Positions 29,301 to 42,038 are shown, counted from the first letter of the stretch. The stretch is 64,000 nt of DNA from Tubiluchus corallicola (GCA_030141605.1 JAQGDQ010000082.1:1-64000); one strand, 5' to 3'. Made by a program: numbers and translations. The notes: a model not told the origin generated them from the sequence alone.

Positions 29301-32272
29301 TGTGGAAGGAATGTTTTTTTATAATAAATACATGTTGATCAGTCAGTTGTAGCTACTTCATTGAAGTTAAGCAATATTTTATCAGAACTTGTCGAGGTTA
29401 CACTGTTGCACCCTAACAAAATTTGTGGAACAGTTTGGCAATTTTAAATAATGTGAGAAAAGTAAAATAAATAATTATGTTGTACAATGGAAAGTCGGCA
29501 CCAATATCTGCTTGTTTTTAATTAATTGTTAATACAGTTTTGTATGATTCTGGCATGTATTACTGAATTACTGTAGTATAATATTATTTAATGTTTGTGT
29601 GATTTCATCATGTTGCTTTGAGTGTTAGTTAGCCCAACTTATTATTTATGACATCCTTTTTTGATATTTTTTGCTCACTTGTGATTTTCTTCAGTTTTTC
29701 TTATGTAGTATTGTTGTTTGTACTGAGCTTGATTAACGAGATTTTACTTTCAAAAACTTTGCTTGTGTAAATCCTTGCAAAAGCTTGTAAAGTAAGTTTA
29801 ATTTTTTAACAAACATTAATCTTGGCATCTTTTTAAAATTTTAATGCCTGGTTTTTAAACAGTTATTTATCCGTCTGCAGAATGCTCATTATGAAAAATT
29901 AATGATTTTTAAAACACTTTTTTTATTCTGTGTAAATACTTGCCTTGATGTAATTTTTAATTTATATTTTTAGCATCAGAGGAACTCACGATGGGAGGCA
30001 TGAGGTTCACAACTTTTGACCTCGGTGGTCATCGGCAAGGTGAGTTTAGTTTGCCTATCCATATTACTTGCCAAAGCACTCTTAGTAAGTTTTTTGAAGT
30101 AAATTACTAAAAATGCTTATCTGTTTTTTTATATGTTATATAATTATAGTGCAGCTATCTTATTATAGCAACATAATTTTCATTTAAAGGAGAAGAAAAT
30201 GGAATTTTAAAGAACTTATCTCCTAAAGAACTTTCCATGCAAACTTATATTACTTAAATTACACTTACTTGTTTGAAATACATATGTAACTGAAAACGAA
30301 AATTCTTAACAATTTAAAACATTTGCACCACCCGGTAAACGCATCACTATTCTAATGTGCATCACCGATTCACCAAAAAACACGTTACTGACAACAAAAA
30401 GACATTTTATTTTTCTTAGCTTTGATTATTTTTTAAACTTTACGCAATGTTGTCTAAACTTGTTTCAAATGATTTATTTTCAAATGATCAAACTCGCTGA
30501 GTCTAACAGTAACTGCAGGAGTTTAGATTTACAAGTTTTATACAGAGTTATTGCTAATGCAAGCTTTGTATGCAATAAGACAGCATGTAAGCGATATAAA
30601 ATTTCAAGACGAATTTTAAGCTTTATTTTTGAAGAGGATTTTCTTGTGCTTTAATGTTTCATCACTTTGCTAGTGATCATTATATGCAGTGTTTGCGCCG
30701 AAGTCTAAAGCAAAAGTTTTGCTGTATTTGTTTTAGCACGAAAAGTTTGGAAGGATTATTTTCCAGCTGTTGACGCCATAGTATTTCTATTAGATTCATA
30801 TGACAGGGAGCGATTTAGAGAGGCAAAATCGGAATTAGATGTAAGTGTATATGAATACAGATAGTCATCGACTTACGACCTATGCGACTTACAACTGCTC
30901 GACTTTATGACCCAACTGAAACTTAATTATTTAATTTTACAAAACCAATTATAACTCGTATTGCTTTCTAGTTTTTTACACAGATTAACTTTAAATCTGT
31001 TTACATAAATTAGTCCTGAGTAAGGTGCCGCCTTACTTACTGCGCGTCCACACACAATGTTTTCCTTATAGGCGCACACCGCTAAAATCTATATGTCCGA
31101 CTTGCATCCAGTACGACCAATCCGCCAGTCCAGATTGTTGTCGTAACTTGACGGCTACCTGTATAGTAGTTTAAAAAATATCAATAAAGTAACTAACAAA
31201 TTCCAATTGCTTTCATCTATTAAATTCTGTGAAGTTTAAATGATATGGTTTCGTTTCAGAGTTTATTAACAGATGAACAAGTAGCTGGTTGTCCTGTTTT
31301 AGTACTTGGTAACAAAATTGATATACCAGGTGCAGCTTCAGAAGACGAGATTAGGACTGTGTTTGGACTCCATGGACAGACAACTGGAAAGGTAATGTAG
31401 TCCGCATCAACGAGTGGCATAACAGTTATGTCTTAGAATGTGGTGTGGAAAGAAACTCAAAACATTATTGTTTATGCTGGCATTTGGCAATGTTTGTAGA
31501 AAATATGCTGTTTGTAAGCCAAGCTCATAACTTGTGTTTTTCTTGCCTGTAAAATTTGGCAAATGTTTATTGGAATTACATAAAACTTTACGTAGAACAA
31601 TAGGGGCACAGATAATACGTGATTATAACTTTTAAATGATACATCAATTTATAGTTGGCATCAGTTTGCTGTCCTCTGGTTTTCTCACCAGTTATGAGCG
31701 CAGCTAAGACAATTCCATTAGTATTTGTACTTAGTTTAACTTATCCGGTAGATAAATTTGTGTAATTTCCAAACTACAATATTTTTTTTGACAAATTAGT
31801 TGTAAGTTTGGGAAATATTTATTATTCATGGCCTTTTTATTTTCATAAAAAACTTAGAAATGTTGTCTCTGTGAATAATGTTCTTATATGACATCGATGG
31901 AAATTCTTATATTAGTTTTTCCCTGCAGGTAATGAAACTTGTAGTTTGTTATATTACTCTTAACAGAAAATTTCTGGGACTAGGTAGATCTTAAGTGTGT
32001 CACTGCTCTTACTATCCTATTTTTATGAATTGTAGTTCAAGTACAACAACTTCGTGACAGTGCCTTTATCGTTCCTTTTACAACAGCACATATAAAGTGA
32101 TAACTTAAAATTTTTAATTAGAAGGCCTGTTACAAGTCATTACTCTTTTTTCCAGGGTAACATTCCAAAGTCGGAACTTCATGGTCGTCCTCTAGAATTG
32201 TTTATGTGCAGTGTGTTGAAACGACAGGGTTATGGAGAGGGGTTCCGCTGGTTGGCACAGTACATAGACTAA
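26378..32272 (+). CDS. SAR1: SAR1 small GTPase (COPII coat initiation), six coding exons
   Basis: Sar1-GTP inserts its N-terminal helix into the ER membrane and recruits Sec23/24. The exons are 26378-26420, 28726-28845, 29974-30039, 30737-30840, 31260-31391 and 32156-32272. All borders are GT-AG, and phases 1, 1, 1, 0, 0 give 193 residues (human 198). The start has an optimal GCCGCCATG context, 13 bp after a splice acceptor, so a 5' UTR exon exists upstream. Seen in order: membrane helix [17 protein letters not shown]-loop GLDNAGKT (residues 27-34), switch I Thr51, switch II FDLGGH with catalytic His74, NKID guanine-specificity motif, [16 protein letters not shown] and the final AQYID. The SAR1 identity is certain. 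A second version of exon 2 lies at 28389-28508. Intron 1 is nearly 2 kb and holds that exon and an inverted repeat. Confidence 0.97.
27476..27600 (+). other. Cryptic exon-like segment in SAR1 intron 1
   Basis: Acceptor-like tttttgtag followed by an open stretch in the frame and phase set by SAR1 exon 1, coding 41 residues ([20 protein letters not shown], then [17 protein letters not shown]) and TAA. If used, it would give a short alternative product with only the SAR1 membrane helix. No domain is recognised and it may be chance. Confidence 0.2.
27756..28082. repeat. 327-bp segment bounded by an 18-bp perfect inverted repeat
   Basis: gtcaaaggttaagtgaac at 27756-27773 recurs in reverse complement at 28065-28082. 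No target-site duplication is clear. It could be a small MITE in SAR1 intron 1. Confidence 0.4.
28389..28508 (+). CDS. SAR1: SAR1 alternative exon 2 (duplicate P-loop exon)
   Basis: 120 nt, exactly the length of the constitutive-looking exon 28726-28845, with the same entry and exit phase (1/1), an AG acceptor (attatttgatgaaag) and a GTAAGC donor. It encodes [20 protein letters not shown], then [20 protein letters not shown]. About 28 of 40 residues match the downstream copy. The P-loop GLDNAGKT and the switch I threonine are kept, while many third codon positions differ (for example ctg/ctt, acg/aca, ctgctg/ctatta), as expected under protein-level constraint. Differences concentrate before the P-loop (LRNKSAK versus LYKKSGK) and in switch I (QAPPTHHP versus QHVPTFHA), where effectors and GAP bind. 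Use of both exons together would stay in frame but duplicate the P-loop, so mutually exclusive splicing is the likelier reading. No transcript evidence is available here. Confidence 0.75.
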
Positions 32273-32616
32273 CGGCAAGCACCCGTTAACTAGCTTAATT
32301 ACTTTATTCATGTACAGGTGGTGCTGTTGTCAGCGTTTTGTGCATTCTTAGACATTTATAAAGTATGGGGGAGGGTCGATGACATTTTTCAGCAATTAGT
32401 TTCTTGTGCAAGTTATTACATGGACATTAGCATCTGCCGTCTTACTCGTTGCAGGAATTACAAAACTTACAGATTACAGAAGCAGCTTCTGTGAGCGCTG
32501 AAGTAAAATTGAAGTTTTCTTCGTCGTCTATATCTAAGCAAGTAGATAAATTGTTTTTGTCACATCATTTGTCACAAGCAAACACAAGTGTTTCAAAATA
32601 TATCAAAATTTATTTT

Positions 32617-32634
32617 AATAAAACTACTAAATAA
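32617..32634 (+). terminator. Proximal poly(A) signals of SAR1
   Basis: Two AATAAA hexamers, at 32617-32622 and 32629-32634, 345-360 bp after the SAR1 stop and followed by a T/GT-rich stretch (ttcatttgtggtcttcttg). A good end for a short 3' UTR isoform. Confidence 0.6.
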
Positions 32635-35026
32635 AGCATCTGTGAAACGTATTCATTTGTGGTCTTCTTGATTTTATGAATATTTTTGTAGAAGTTTTTA
32701 AAGTGGTATCAATTAGCCTTAAAAATACATACATTAGCAACCTAAAATCTGTAAAAATAGCTTCATGTGATCAGCCGTGAATTTGAACTGTATTGTATGA
32801 TAGTTTTTGTATAGCTGAAAGAAGTAATATAATTTGCAGTATGCTTGTGTTCACTAGTCTATTTAAATTAATATAAACTTGCATAAATCAACTTAGTAGC
32901 ATTTGTGTATTGTTAGTTAACATAACAATTCTTTGCTTAAATTGCTGTTCTTCGTAAAATATTGCAAAATTTAGGTGTAAATTCAGTGTAAATTTAATGA
33001 TAAAAGCTGTCTGCATCAACTCATCCAAGTTCAAACTAATAGTTTTTTTGTCGTACACTTTTTGACTGTTGCACAATGTTCCATCACTCTAGTTTTCCTT
33101 GTGTATTTGTAAATAGCACAAATGTTTTGATAACAAAATTTTATTTAGAAATGTCTTTGATTTTTTGCTTGATAAACCCGGGATTAAATTTCAGTTATAT
33201 ATATTATATATGGACAATTTGGAAGTATTATTACATTTTCACCATTTATTTCAGCTTTATAGTATGAGTAGACATGTATGATAATGTGTTATGTTATTAT
33301 TTATCTAGTTTCTATTAGAAAATAAAAGCTTATGCTTATTGAAAATGTTATCGTCCAGCTCAAAGTGACTGATTCCTCAAATTCAAGATTGGCTTATAAT
33401 CTGTCTTTCGTTATTGTACGTTTTGTTAATAAATTTTCTTTTTTCGACATTAGTTGGGTTTCTAGATGCCTGACACTGTTCTCTCATGAATTTTCAAAAA
33501 GCAGATTTAAATTATTTTATATACACTTGTTGACATAATTTTGTTGTTACAAAATGCTTTTCAAGAAATTAAAGATTTCTTCTGAAACTAAACACTCCTC
33601 TAGTTCATTAAGAAAGTTGGGCAAGTGTTCTGCTATAATATAAATAAGTTATGCCAAAAGACCCTATGCATCTATGTTAGAAAATTCTAGTGCTTTATTT
33701 CTTTTAAATGTTCTACTGTGTGTGGCTGGATTCTCTGCAGTGTTCAGTGCTGCTAATTGCGAAATTTTGCAGAATGAATGCCAATTTGTGTTCATTACAA
33801 TGAATTAGTAACCTCAGCAGTTTCCTGTAAATGTCACCAATCGCAGATTGTTAAACAGTTGTGAATGTCAATGTTGTTATGCAGTTGTGTTATAAAGATC
33901 AAAGTGTTCATTATATGTGTATAAAACTTCTGTTATATCAATCATCTTTCTAAGACAATCACGTTAAATGTGACTTTTGTCTTCCGCAAAATCTATAATA
34001 ATTAAGGGTTGTTCTTGCACCTGACAGTTTTTGCACTCGTACAAAGTGTACATTATGAAATTGACTGTGGGGTTTATAGTCATACCTCTTTATACTGCCC
34101 ACTTTGGGAGAGCAAAAATTAGCATTGTATACATTTCAGTACGTTTGAATTCAGCCATTTTCCAATTGGTAGATGGGGTTGGCATTAATAGGTGGAGATG
34201 GTGTCAATATGTTGAAGTTTGACTGTATATTGAAACTGGGAGAACAAGTCAAATAGAGCTAAGCTACCAGTGTATACTTTGACCTTTGACTAAGATTTGA
34301 CATTTGGTTCATCTTTGTTCTTTTGCTTATAACAATTTTGCACAAGATCACATAATGCAGTTTTTTGCAGTCTTTCTGACTGAAAAATTCCAATTCTGTG
34401 GGTGAAACTTCTCCAAAAGTGATTGTTCCCATAAGGTAACAAATAGTCAGTTTATGAGAACCATTTATTCATTCATGTTGTTGTGTAAATCTCAACAACT
34501 GAACTGATCGGATAGGCAGCTGTAGAACTTTTTCGAAAGTTGGTGCTGTAGCTGCTACTGTAGTGTGTAGTTGCATAAGGTGTTCGCTATAAAATTTTCA
34601 GTCTATAAAATTTATGCGTGTAAGGGTATGTCACAAGCTCAGATTTTTCTTCTCAAACAGGAAGTGGTGTTAAGTGCTGCCATCTACAGGCTTGGATTTT
34701 ATAACTGCGTACACGTACATACATGCTGATTAAATTTTGTCTGTCATTAACTGCTCATGCTGTGACTACTGTATTTTCTTTATAATCCTAATATAGTGTA
34801 AATCTACACCTGGGATGAAATTGTACTTTTGTCATCTCATTCTGTTTTCGCCAGCTTCATGATAAATCGATTGTTTGATTTGAAAATGTATTTTAATAAA
34901 ATTTTACTATATATGGCTATTTACAAGCATTTCTGTTAATTCAACGTTCAAGCTCCATTGTGTCAGAACATTGGTAATGACTGTAAATCATTTTTTCAGC
35001 ATGTCTGAATGTCAAGAAATTAAAGC
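32635..35026 (+). other. Probable long 3' UTR or flank of SAR1
   Basis: No gene seen. The plus strand is T-rich throughout, as in many 3' UTRs, and the bias reverses after about 35040. Open frames are short and unrecognised. It may be an extended SAR1 3' UTR ending at the distal AATAAA at 35027. Confidence 0.35.
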
Positions 35027-35040
35027 AATAAAGTTTTATT
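35027..35040. terminator. Bidirectional poly(A) signal between convergent genes
   Basis: caataaagttttattg carries AATAAA on the plus strand (35027-35032) and, two bases later, AATAAA on the minus strand (TTTATT, 35035-35040). It lies between SAR1 (plus) and the Ly6-type gene at 37070-39687 (minus), where base composition changes strand. Confidence 0.4.
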
Positions 35041-37069
35041 GAAAATTAAATAAGACAACTCATGTAAAATAGATGCCCACAAAATTATTGCAGGTGTTAG
35101 CTCATCAGCTAAAAGTGAACTAATATACAATGATCATAGTAACACCAAGACCATACACCAATACTGCAGCCAAGTTAGAACTACATTCATACACTATACT
35201 ACACCTATACATTCTCAGTAACAGAGATTCATCATAACCCTCTGAGTTTCCTTGACTGGGAAACCTGACAATGTACTGAGATGAAAGCAAGATCTATTCA
35301 GTAATAAAATACTTTTTTAAAAGTTCATGGAAGATGAAAACCAAGGTTAACTAAGTCGTTTTTCTCAGACATTGAAGTAAAAAAAAACTTAACAAAACCA
35401 ACAAATGAACATCAGATTGTTCAAAAAAGTGAATTAATACAATTAAGTACTTTGTAAGAAATTAGTTTAACACTCATACCTGGACATGCCTGCCAATAAC
35501 CTATATTCACTACTAGTAGTAGTATAGTATTAAATTTAATCAAATGTTCAAGCATTATACAAAGTTGTTACAGCAGCTGTGAGATGAGTCCTATAAATAA
35601 CAAGTACACAAACTTTTGAGAGTGCAGTTAAAATAGATCAAAACATTTTTTACAAAACTAGTTAGACCTACGTAATTGCTAGTAGTACACAAGGCAATAA
35701 CATTAGTAAATGTTAATCAGTGTAGTGTAAATAAGTACATCTGAGCTGCAATGGCACGAAAAAGCTAAATATTTAATATCAGCCAGGTAATGTGGCACTT
35801 TTCACAAATAACTAAAAAATTGATATTATAACATCATTGTGCAGCTTTTCTATTGATTTATCCTACCACTATAATAAATGTACAAATATACCTTGAAACA
35901 CCGATAGAACATAAGTGTTTACAAAAAAATACCACCAACAGAAGTACCTACTTGGAAGTATGCCTCGCTAAAACGAACTCATATTACATATCTTATAATG
36001 CGATCACAATTCAGTGTGTTGACAGTAAACCCAAATGATAGTAAAGAATGTTTCAATTCTTTTGCAATGTTCCAACATCTTAATCCAGCAAAACTGGATT
36101 CCATTTCTTCTTAATTGTATAATAACTTAAGCGCAGGATCAAAATTCCATTTGTTCTAATGAAAATGGTAAAAAATCATTTTACTTTTTCATGACAAGTC
36201 TTAAACATTTTACATCCACTAGTTGGTCTGTGAGATTCCATTATGAGATTCAACACCATTAACTAAACAGTTATATATGTAGGTGTACACCAAGTTACAT
36301 ATCTTATTCTTTTTTTTTGAAAACATGATTTATGAACAAAAATGTTGACAAACACACACTTATGCAATTATACTATAGTCCATCAGATAATAACTTGGTT
36401 ACAGTCAGAACTTACAACAGCTTACTCTATGGGCAGATAACAATAAAATGTCATTAACATCTCTAGAAATCTGAGGAGTCAAATAAAAGATTACAATAAA
36501 CACCAATCTTCCAGTGTTGTAAGAAAAAAACAATGACAATTTGGAAACGAACATGCAACATGATCAACGGTTCAAGCACAGAGGTAAACACTGTAACCAC
36601 TCTGACGCAACAATCCAAGATATCTACATTGTCTCAGAAAAATTTTATCATTATGTAAGCTTGCAGAAAAATTAAGTTAAAATTTAGAAAATGTTCATCA
36701 AGATTTTGTTGAGTATGCAAATAGTAAAAAGTCAAAATGAACAAAAAACAACTTCCTAATTTTGGTATTCATTTAACTGGAAGCATGTATCATACATAAT
36801 ATGATATCGGTATAGTATACTACCAGTGCAACTTATCTTATATAAATGTAGTCAAGATTTTAAAAATCAGAATATTATGGAGTGTGTTTCACAAACTGAC
36901 AAACAATTTGCAAAAAAATTATCTGCTGCAATGAAATTTTCCTTCATATAACTAACTTACTAATAACTACTATCATCAACATTGAGTAATTTTTTCTAAC
37001 TAAAATTTACGTGTCAGCTGATTCTAACAAAATTTAACAGATTAATCACTTCAAACTCCAAACCTTTGC
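35041..37069 (-). other. Probable long 3' UTR or flank of the minus-strand Ly6 gene
   Basis: About 2 kb without a recognisable coding region on either strand. It is A-rich on the plus strand, so T-rich in the sense of the Ly6 gene that ends at 37070. Confidence 0.35.
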
Positions 37070-39687
37070 CTATAACAGTAAGTGAGCAATGGCTGCTAGA
37101 ATAGCGCTAGCGAATACGACTAAAATTGGTGTTATTCTGTCAGCACTGTTGCATCCGTCCTTGTCGCACTGATAAACAAATTGATGGAACCCGTCTCCTA
37201 TCTGGACATACCAGAAATCTGTCTCGTTATCTGTGTGTGGAATGAATGCACAATCCCGCCATAACCGAATTCCCTGCTTTGCTAAAATAAAGCAGTACAT
37301 GAAAACACTCGTCATAAGTAAAACTTAAAAAATTAGTCTTGAAACTTTATAGCGACCTTGCGTTAATAGTAATGCTGTATAAAACTTGCAAATTCAAAAC
37401 TCCCGCAATGACTGCGGGGTGCAGCCATTTTAATGGCAAGTTTAGATAACGTTACATAAAGTTTAAAAAAATAAACTGAAATAATCTAAAATAATAATAA
37501 TAATTTGTAGCACACACTTTGCTAGCTAAACAAAAGTATAAATGACTTTACACTGTCAATCAGATTGATAATGTATTTTTGGTGAATCAGTGGTGCACAC
37601 TGGGATGGCGATAGAGTGCCATTTTACCAGGTAGGACGAACATTTTAAATCATTAATTTTTTTTCCAATTACACTAATCTTTCAAACAGGTAAGCATAGT
37701 GCCAAGTAATACAAGTTTGTACAGAAAGTTTTTTGGGATATACTTTGAAATTTACTTTTCTTCTCCTTTACTGGAAATGATAAAATGAGTGTATTAATTG
37801 GCTAAGTATGTTAATCCATGTTTTACCAATCAAGAAGCAGATATTGTTACATCACGTTTATTTATGGTAACAAGGTAAAGCTTGTAATGGTTCAAATACA
37901 AGTAAACTGGTGTGAAGCCATTAATGAAGAAAACTGACTAAAATAAAATAATGTAAAAATTCTATAAATAGACACCTAAAAGGGAAATACTGTAAATGTT
38001 AAAATTAATTTAAAATACTTAAAAAACAAATAGACAGTTTTTAAAAAATTAGCTAATTCATAACACAAGAGTCAAGAGAATAATGAGCAGATTAACACAA
38101 TTTCAAAATTTTCAGTTAGAACTAGATTAAGGTAATTCTACTGTCTTACTAACAATTATTGCAGAATGTAAAGCAATTAAAAAGAACCTTACTATCTAAA
38201 TCAATTTTCCTGCACATAGTGTAGCCAGTCTTATCATTCCAGCCTGGTACGTCATCCTTTTTCTTATACGCATCTGGATCATTACAGTCGATAAGAAATG
38301 ATTCTTTTAAGGGTGGTTCCAAGCATCCTTCCTTGTCATCTATAGATGCACACACATAGCACTTGATAGCTGCACCTGAAATATAGGTTATTTTGCAAGG
38401 AAATGTGAAGTATGTAGACCAGTTTAATGAAATCAAACGGGTATCATTATGGAGAATGTACTAAGTGACCACATGTAGAATTTTGATGAGCAAGCAGTTA
38501 AGCATCATTGATATAGTAAATTCATGGATGACTAGACTATAGGAAAAATTGGTTCCATACTTTCTAAGCAGTTTTAGTTTTAGCCCATGGGTAATTCATT
38601 CTACAGGCGAGCAATACAAAGTGAGGTCTGCAGGCAGGAGGTTCTACTTCTATTTAAAAGCACACAAGTGTGCATATCGACTGACCTTGCATACAACAAC
38701 TGTCTATCTAACTGGTGATGAAGGAAACCGTGCATTGCCTTATACCAAAATACAAGACAAGATAGGTCACTTCAGTGTTTGATACTAATAATTTTGAGAG
38801 TTAGCAGACATTTATGATAATCAGGTACAGGTCCTCAAACTAGGAGGTGTGTATAGCGTGTTGCCTTTCACTGCATGGATTGTGCTTTATGACTGTACCA
38901 CAGACAGTGGGGGACCAAACAATGGCACTGTAGTCCAGCAGTGGCCAGACCAGTGAATAATATAGTAGGTTGAAGTTTTCAGAAATGGAACGCCAATATG
39001 TTCTGAAAACAAATGCAAGCAGGAGTCTTGCTTAACTGCAGCTTTTGGATATGTGAAAGTTCCAGGTATTGTGGTTTGGCAAAGAGACTCCAAAATGTTT
39101 ATGAGTCTGCACTTCCTTGATGACCTTACCGTTGATGCTAATGACTTCAGGGTGACAACCTCTTGTACATAACCAAGAGCTCAGTTTTTGAGGTATTAAG
39201 AGCTAGCTTTGTGTGTTCTGCACTAGGCATTAACATTGGGAGGATCCTAATAACAGGTTTATAGAACTGTGTCATCGGCATAATTGTATAAATGGTTTTC
39301 ACGAAAAATAATTTCTGACAAATTGTTTGTATACAAGAATGAACCAAACACTGCAAACAAAAGTGAACCAAGAAGGGACAGAGATTTGCAAACATCTAGC
39401 CTCACGTATATACACCAAAAGTAAATACACAGCACATACTAGCCTGAAAATAAGTTTAGAAAAAATTAAGTACGCAGATGTCGCATCTAAATAACCAGTT
39501 GTATTTCAAAGAACCAGCAGTAATTTATTGAATAAAATACCGGTACCAATAGCCTAGGCCACTACAGCTAGGAAGTGCAAGTCTTATTAAACTATCAACA
39601 AAAACGGAAACTTTACCTACCCGTTCGAACGTAAAACACTAAACAAATTAATGCAACCTGCAGTAGTAAATGCCTGTATAAACACAT
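37070..39687 (-). CDS. Ly6/quiver-type GPI-anchored protein A (8 cysteines)
   Basis: Three exons, all phase 1: 39621-39687 (signal peptide MCLYRHLLLQVALICLVFYV), 38193-38375 and 37070-37281, 153 residues. The mature domain starts KCYVC and ends CDKDGCN, the Ly6/uPAR three-finger signature. The central CRKI...RLWRDC pattern is that of the quiver/sleepless branch, whose fly founder modulates potassium channels and acetylcholine receptors. A hydrophobic tail, TPILVVFASAILAAIAHLLL, is a GPI-attachment signal. It has eight cysteines where genes B-D have ten: the pair near the middle of the last exon is missing, so one disulfide is probably absent. Exon 1 was recovered from phase and signal-peptide fit. 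It is transcribed opposite to B-D. Intron 1 contains a LINE relic. The ligand is unknown. Confidence 0.85.
38830..39400 (-). pseudogene. Decayed LINE reverse-transcriptase fragment
   Basis: The minus strand reads, across several frame changes and stops, TQFYKPVIRILPMLMPS, LALNTSKTELLVM, INGKVIKEVQTHKHFGVSL, NTWNFHISK and LLYYSLVWPLLDYSAIVWSP. This is the order of the region after the YADD box in jockey/CR1 LINEs (NxxKTE..., IxxxxxxKxLGVxLxxxLxWxxHI, LYxSLVxPxLdYaxxvW). An old copy inside Ly6 gene A intron 1. Confidence 0.7.
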
Positions 39688-40140
39688 GTTAAGTGAAATA
39701 GAAGAAATTAAATGTCAAGGACAAAATAAACAAATTTATCTTTCAGATTGTGGACAGAGCAGTACAACCTGTACAGTGTACAAGTCCAGGCACAGCAAGC
39801 CGATCTAAGCAAAATGCACTTCTTTTTCATTAGCTGCGTGTAGCGAGTTACGTTGAATCACTTTTTAAGCCGCCGTCATTTGTCAGGCAAAATGACTGGT
39901 TTTTAGGAAATTGACCGAGTCACCAAAATAATGGTTTTGCGGAATGTGGATACACGAGATCCGCGACTTGCACATTAACTGGGTCCGCTAGTTTATGAGA
40001 ATCCACCGCAAAAAATTAATTTTTACGTATTTAGGTCATTTGTGTGACAATTAAACTGTGAGCATTAATTTGTTGGTTTTTCTTTATTGAATAGTTAATT
40101 AATTCTTTGGTCACCTTTCTTTCACTTTATTGTTTTGCCT

Positions 40141-41245
40141 ATAGCCAACCAACCAACCCATCAACAAACTAACACAAGAAATGAATGAATGAACAAACAA
40201 GCAAACTAAGTTTAACTGACAAACTATCAACACATATATACAAACAAATAGACAAACAATCAAAAAAACCAACAAAGAAGCAAACTGGAGCAACCACCAA
40301 CCCACCTGCCACTAGCCCATCCAACCATCCAAAAGCAAGCAACCAACCAAAAGCCAATCAATCAATCAATTGACCAACTAACCAGCCAGTTAACCCCCCA
40401 CCCCAACCAACAAACCAAACAAGCCAATCCAATAAACCAGCCAACCAGCAGCCAGCTAGGCAATCAACTAACTAACTAACCAATCAGCCAACCAACCAGC
40501 CACACAACCAATCAATGGCATTTCACCAACCAATCAACCAACTAACCAATAGTCAATCAGCAGCCAGCTAGCCAATCAACCAAACAACTAACCAATGGCA
40601 ATCAAGCAACCAGCCAGCCACCAACCAAGCAATCAAGCAACCAGCCAGCCACCAACCAAGCAACCAATCAATGGCCGCCAACCAACCAGCAAACTAAACA
40701 TCCAACTCACTGACCCGACCGACTGATCAGCCGGCTACTCATACAACCACCCAATGGCAGTCAACAACCAACCAATACCCAGCCAGTTGAAAGAATAACC
40801 AATCAATGTTAACCAAGAAACAACTAACCAGCAAGGTAGCCAGTCAGCCAAATAACCAAGCAACCAACCAATGACAATTAACCATTCAATTGCCATCAAC
40901 ATACCAAACAATCAACCAACCAGCCAGACAAACATCCGGCGCTCTGACCAGCCAGCCAGCTGCACAACCAGCCATCGACAACCAGTTACCTATCCAACGA
41001 ACCTACCAACCTGCCAGCCAGCAGTTAGCCAACTAACTAACAACCAGCCAAACAACCAATCAATCAGCCAGTCAGCTAGCCGGCTAACAAACCAAAACCA
41101 ACCAATGGCAATCAACCAACCAACCAACAAACAAAGCAACCAATCAACCGACCAAACAAACAAGCAAACAATAACTCAACCAACCAATCAACTAACCCAC
41201 AATCAATCAGCCAGTCAGCCAGCCAACCGAACTGAACCGACCAAA
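40141..41245. repeat. Degenerate CCAA/CCAG tetranucleotide minisatellite, about 1.1 kb
   Basis: Built from CAAC, CAAT, CAGC, CAGT and AACC units in shifting order (caaccaaccagccagtcagc type), with very few runs of G on the plus strand. Open frames such as the one starting at 40871 (poly N/Q/P/T/S) are products of the repeat and not genes. It separates Ly6 gene A from the LINE and genes B-D. Confidence 0.92.
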
Positions 41246-41427
41246 TACGTTTCGTGCTTTTTTATACTGTACACGAGGGTGTGGACTGGGAAGGAATCCT
41301 GCTTTCTCGAGTTTGTTGATTTTGGCTTATTTCACTTGAAATGCTTACATTATCATAATGGTAATCACCCACCTCGCCAGTTAGCATTTCGTCAGCAAAT
41401 ACGTGTTACTTATTGTCAGTCTATTTT

Positions 41428-41640
41428 TTCGCCAGTCTATCATTTCTCCAGTCTATCTTTTCGCCAGTGCATCGTTTCGCCAATCTATCTTTTCGTCAGT
41501 GTATCATTTCGCCAGTGTGTCATTTCGCCAGTGTACCATTTCGCCACTTGCAGCTAGAAATAGTGCAGTAAGTATCTAAATAGCAGTATACTTCGCCAGT
41601 GCATCTTTTCGCAAAGCGTATCATTTATTCAGTTATAGGC
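41428..41640. repeat. 16-bp tandem repeat
   Basis: Eight or so copies of a unit close to ttcgccagtgtatcat run from 41428 to about 41548, and two or three decayed copies follow to 41640. Looser copies may extend left to about 41390. Confidence 0.85.
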
Positions 41641-42026
41641 GAAATAAGCATAAGTTACACCGTTTTCCAAGTGAAAATTTCTCCAAATGGAACTTAGGGC
41701 TAACTCGAAGTTGTTGACCATGATGGAGATAATAAAAATGATATACCTTATCTTGTAACCAAGTTCTCCTCTTTTTTCCTAAGAGCTATAACACTCCCTC
41801 CGAGACATCCACGAAGTGCTTCACAACGTTTTTTGTATGTGGTGTTCGGTCAAGTTTTTTTTTGAAAAAAAGCGGGCGAAAAATGTTCATTTGGGCGATT
41901 GTTTGTTAATCTACTTATAAAATTCTTGTTCGTGACACCATCTGTGGTAGTAATGTAAACTTTTAGCTTCAAGACAGCTTTCAAGCAGTTATCTGTGAGT
42001 CACCTGTCTGTTCTTTACCTGTGTTG

Positions 42027-42038
42027 TAAACAGTCAAT
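42027..42038 (+). repeat. Left target-site duplication of the LINE at 42039-44157
   Basis: taaacagtcaat, repeated exactly at 44158-44169. Confidence 0.85.

Noticed and set aside
37385-37425. Short hairpin (cccgca...tgcggg) in Ly6 gene A intron 2
   Set aside because: Only six base pairs; too weak to call an RNA gene or regulatory structure.
40871-41557. 228-codon plus-strand frame
   Set aside because: Composition (N, Q, P, T, S) and position show it is a translation of the CCAA/CCAG minisatellite and the 16-bp repeat.
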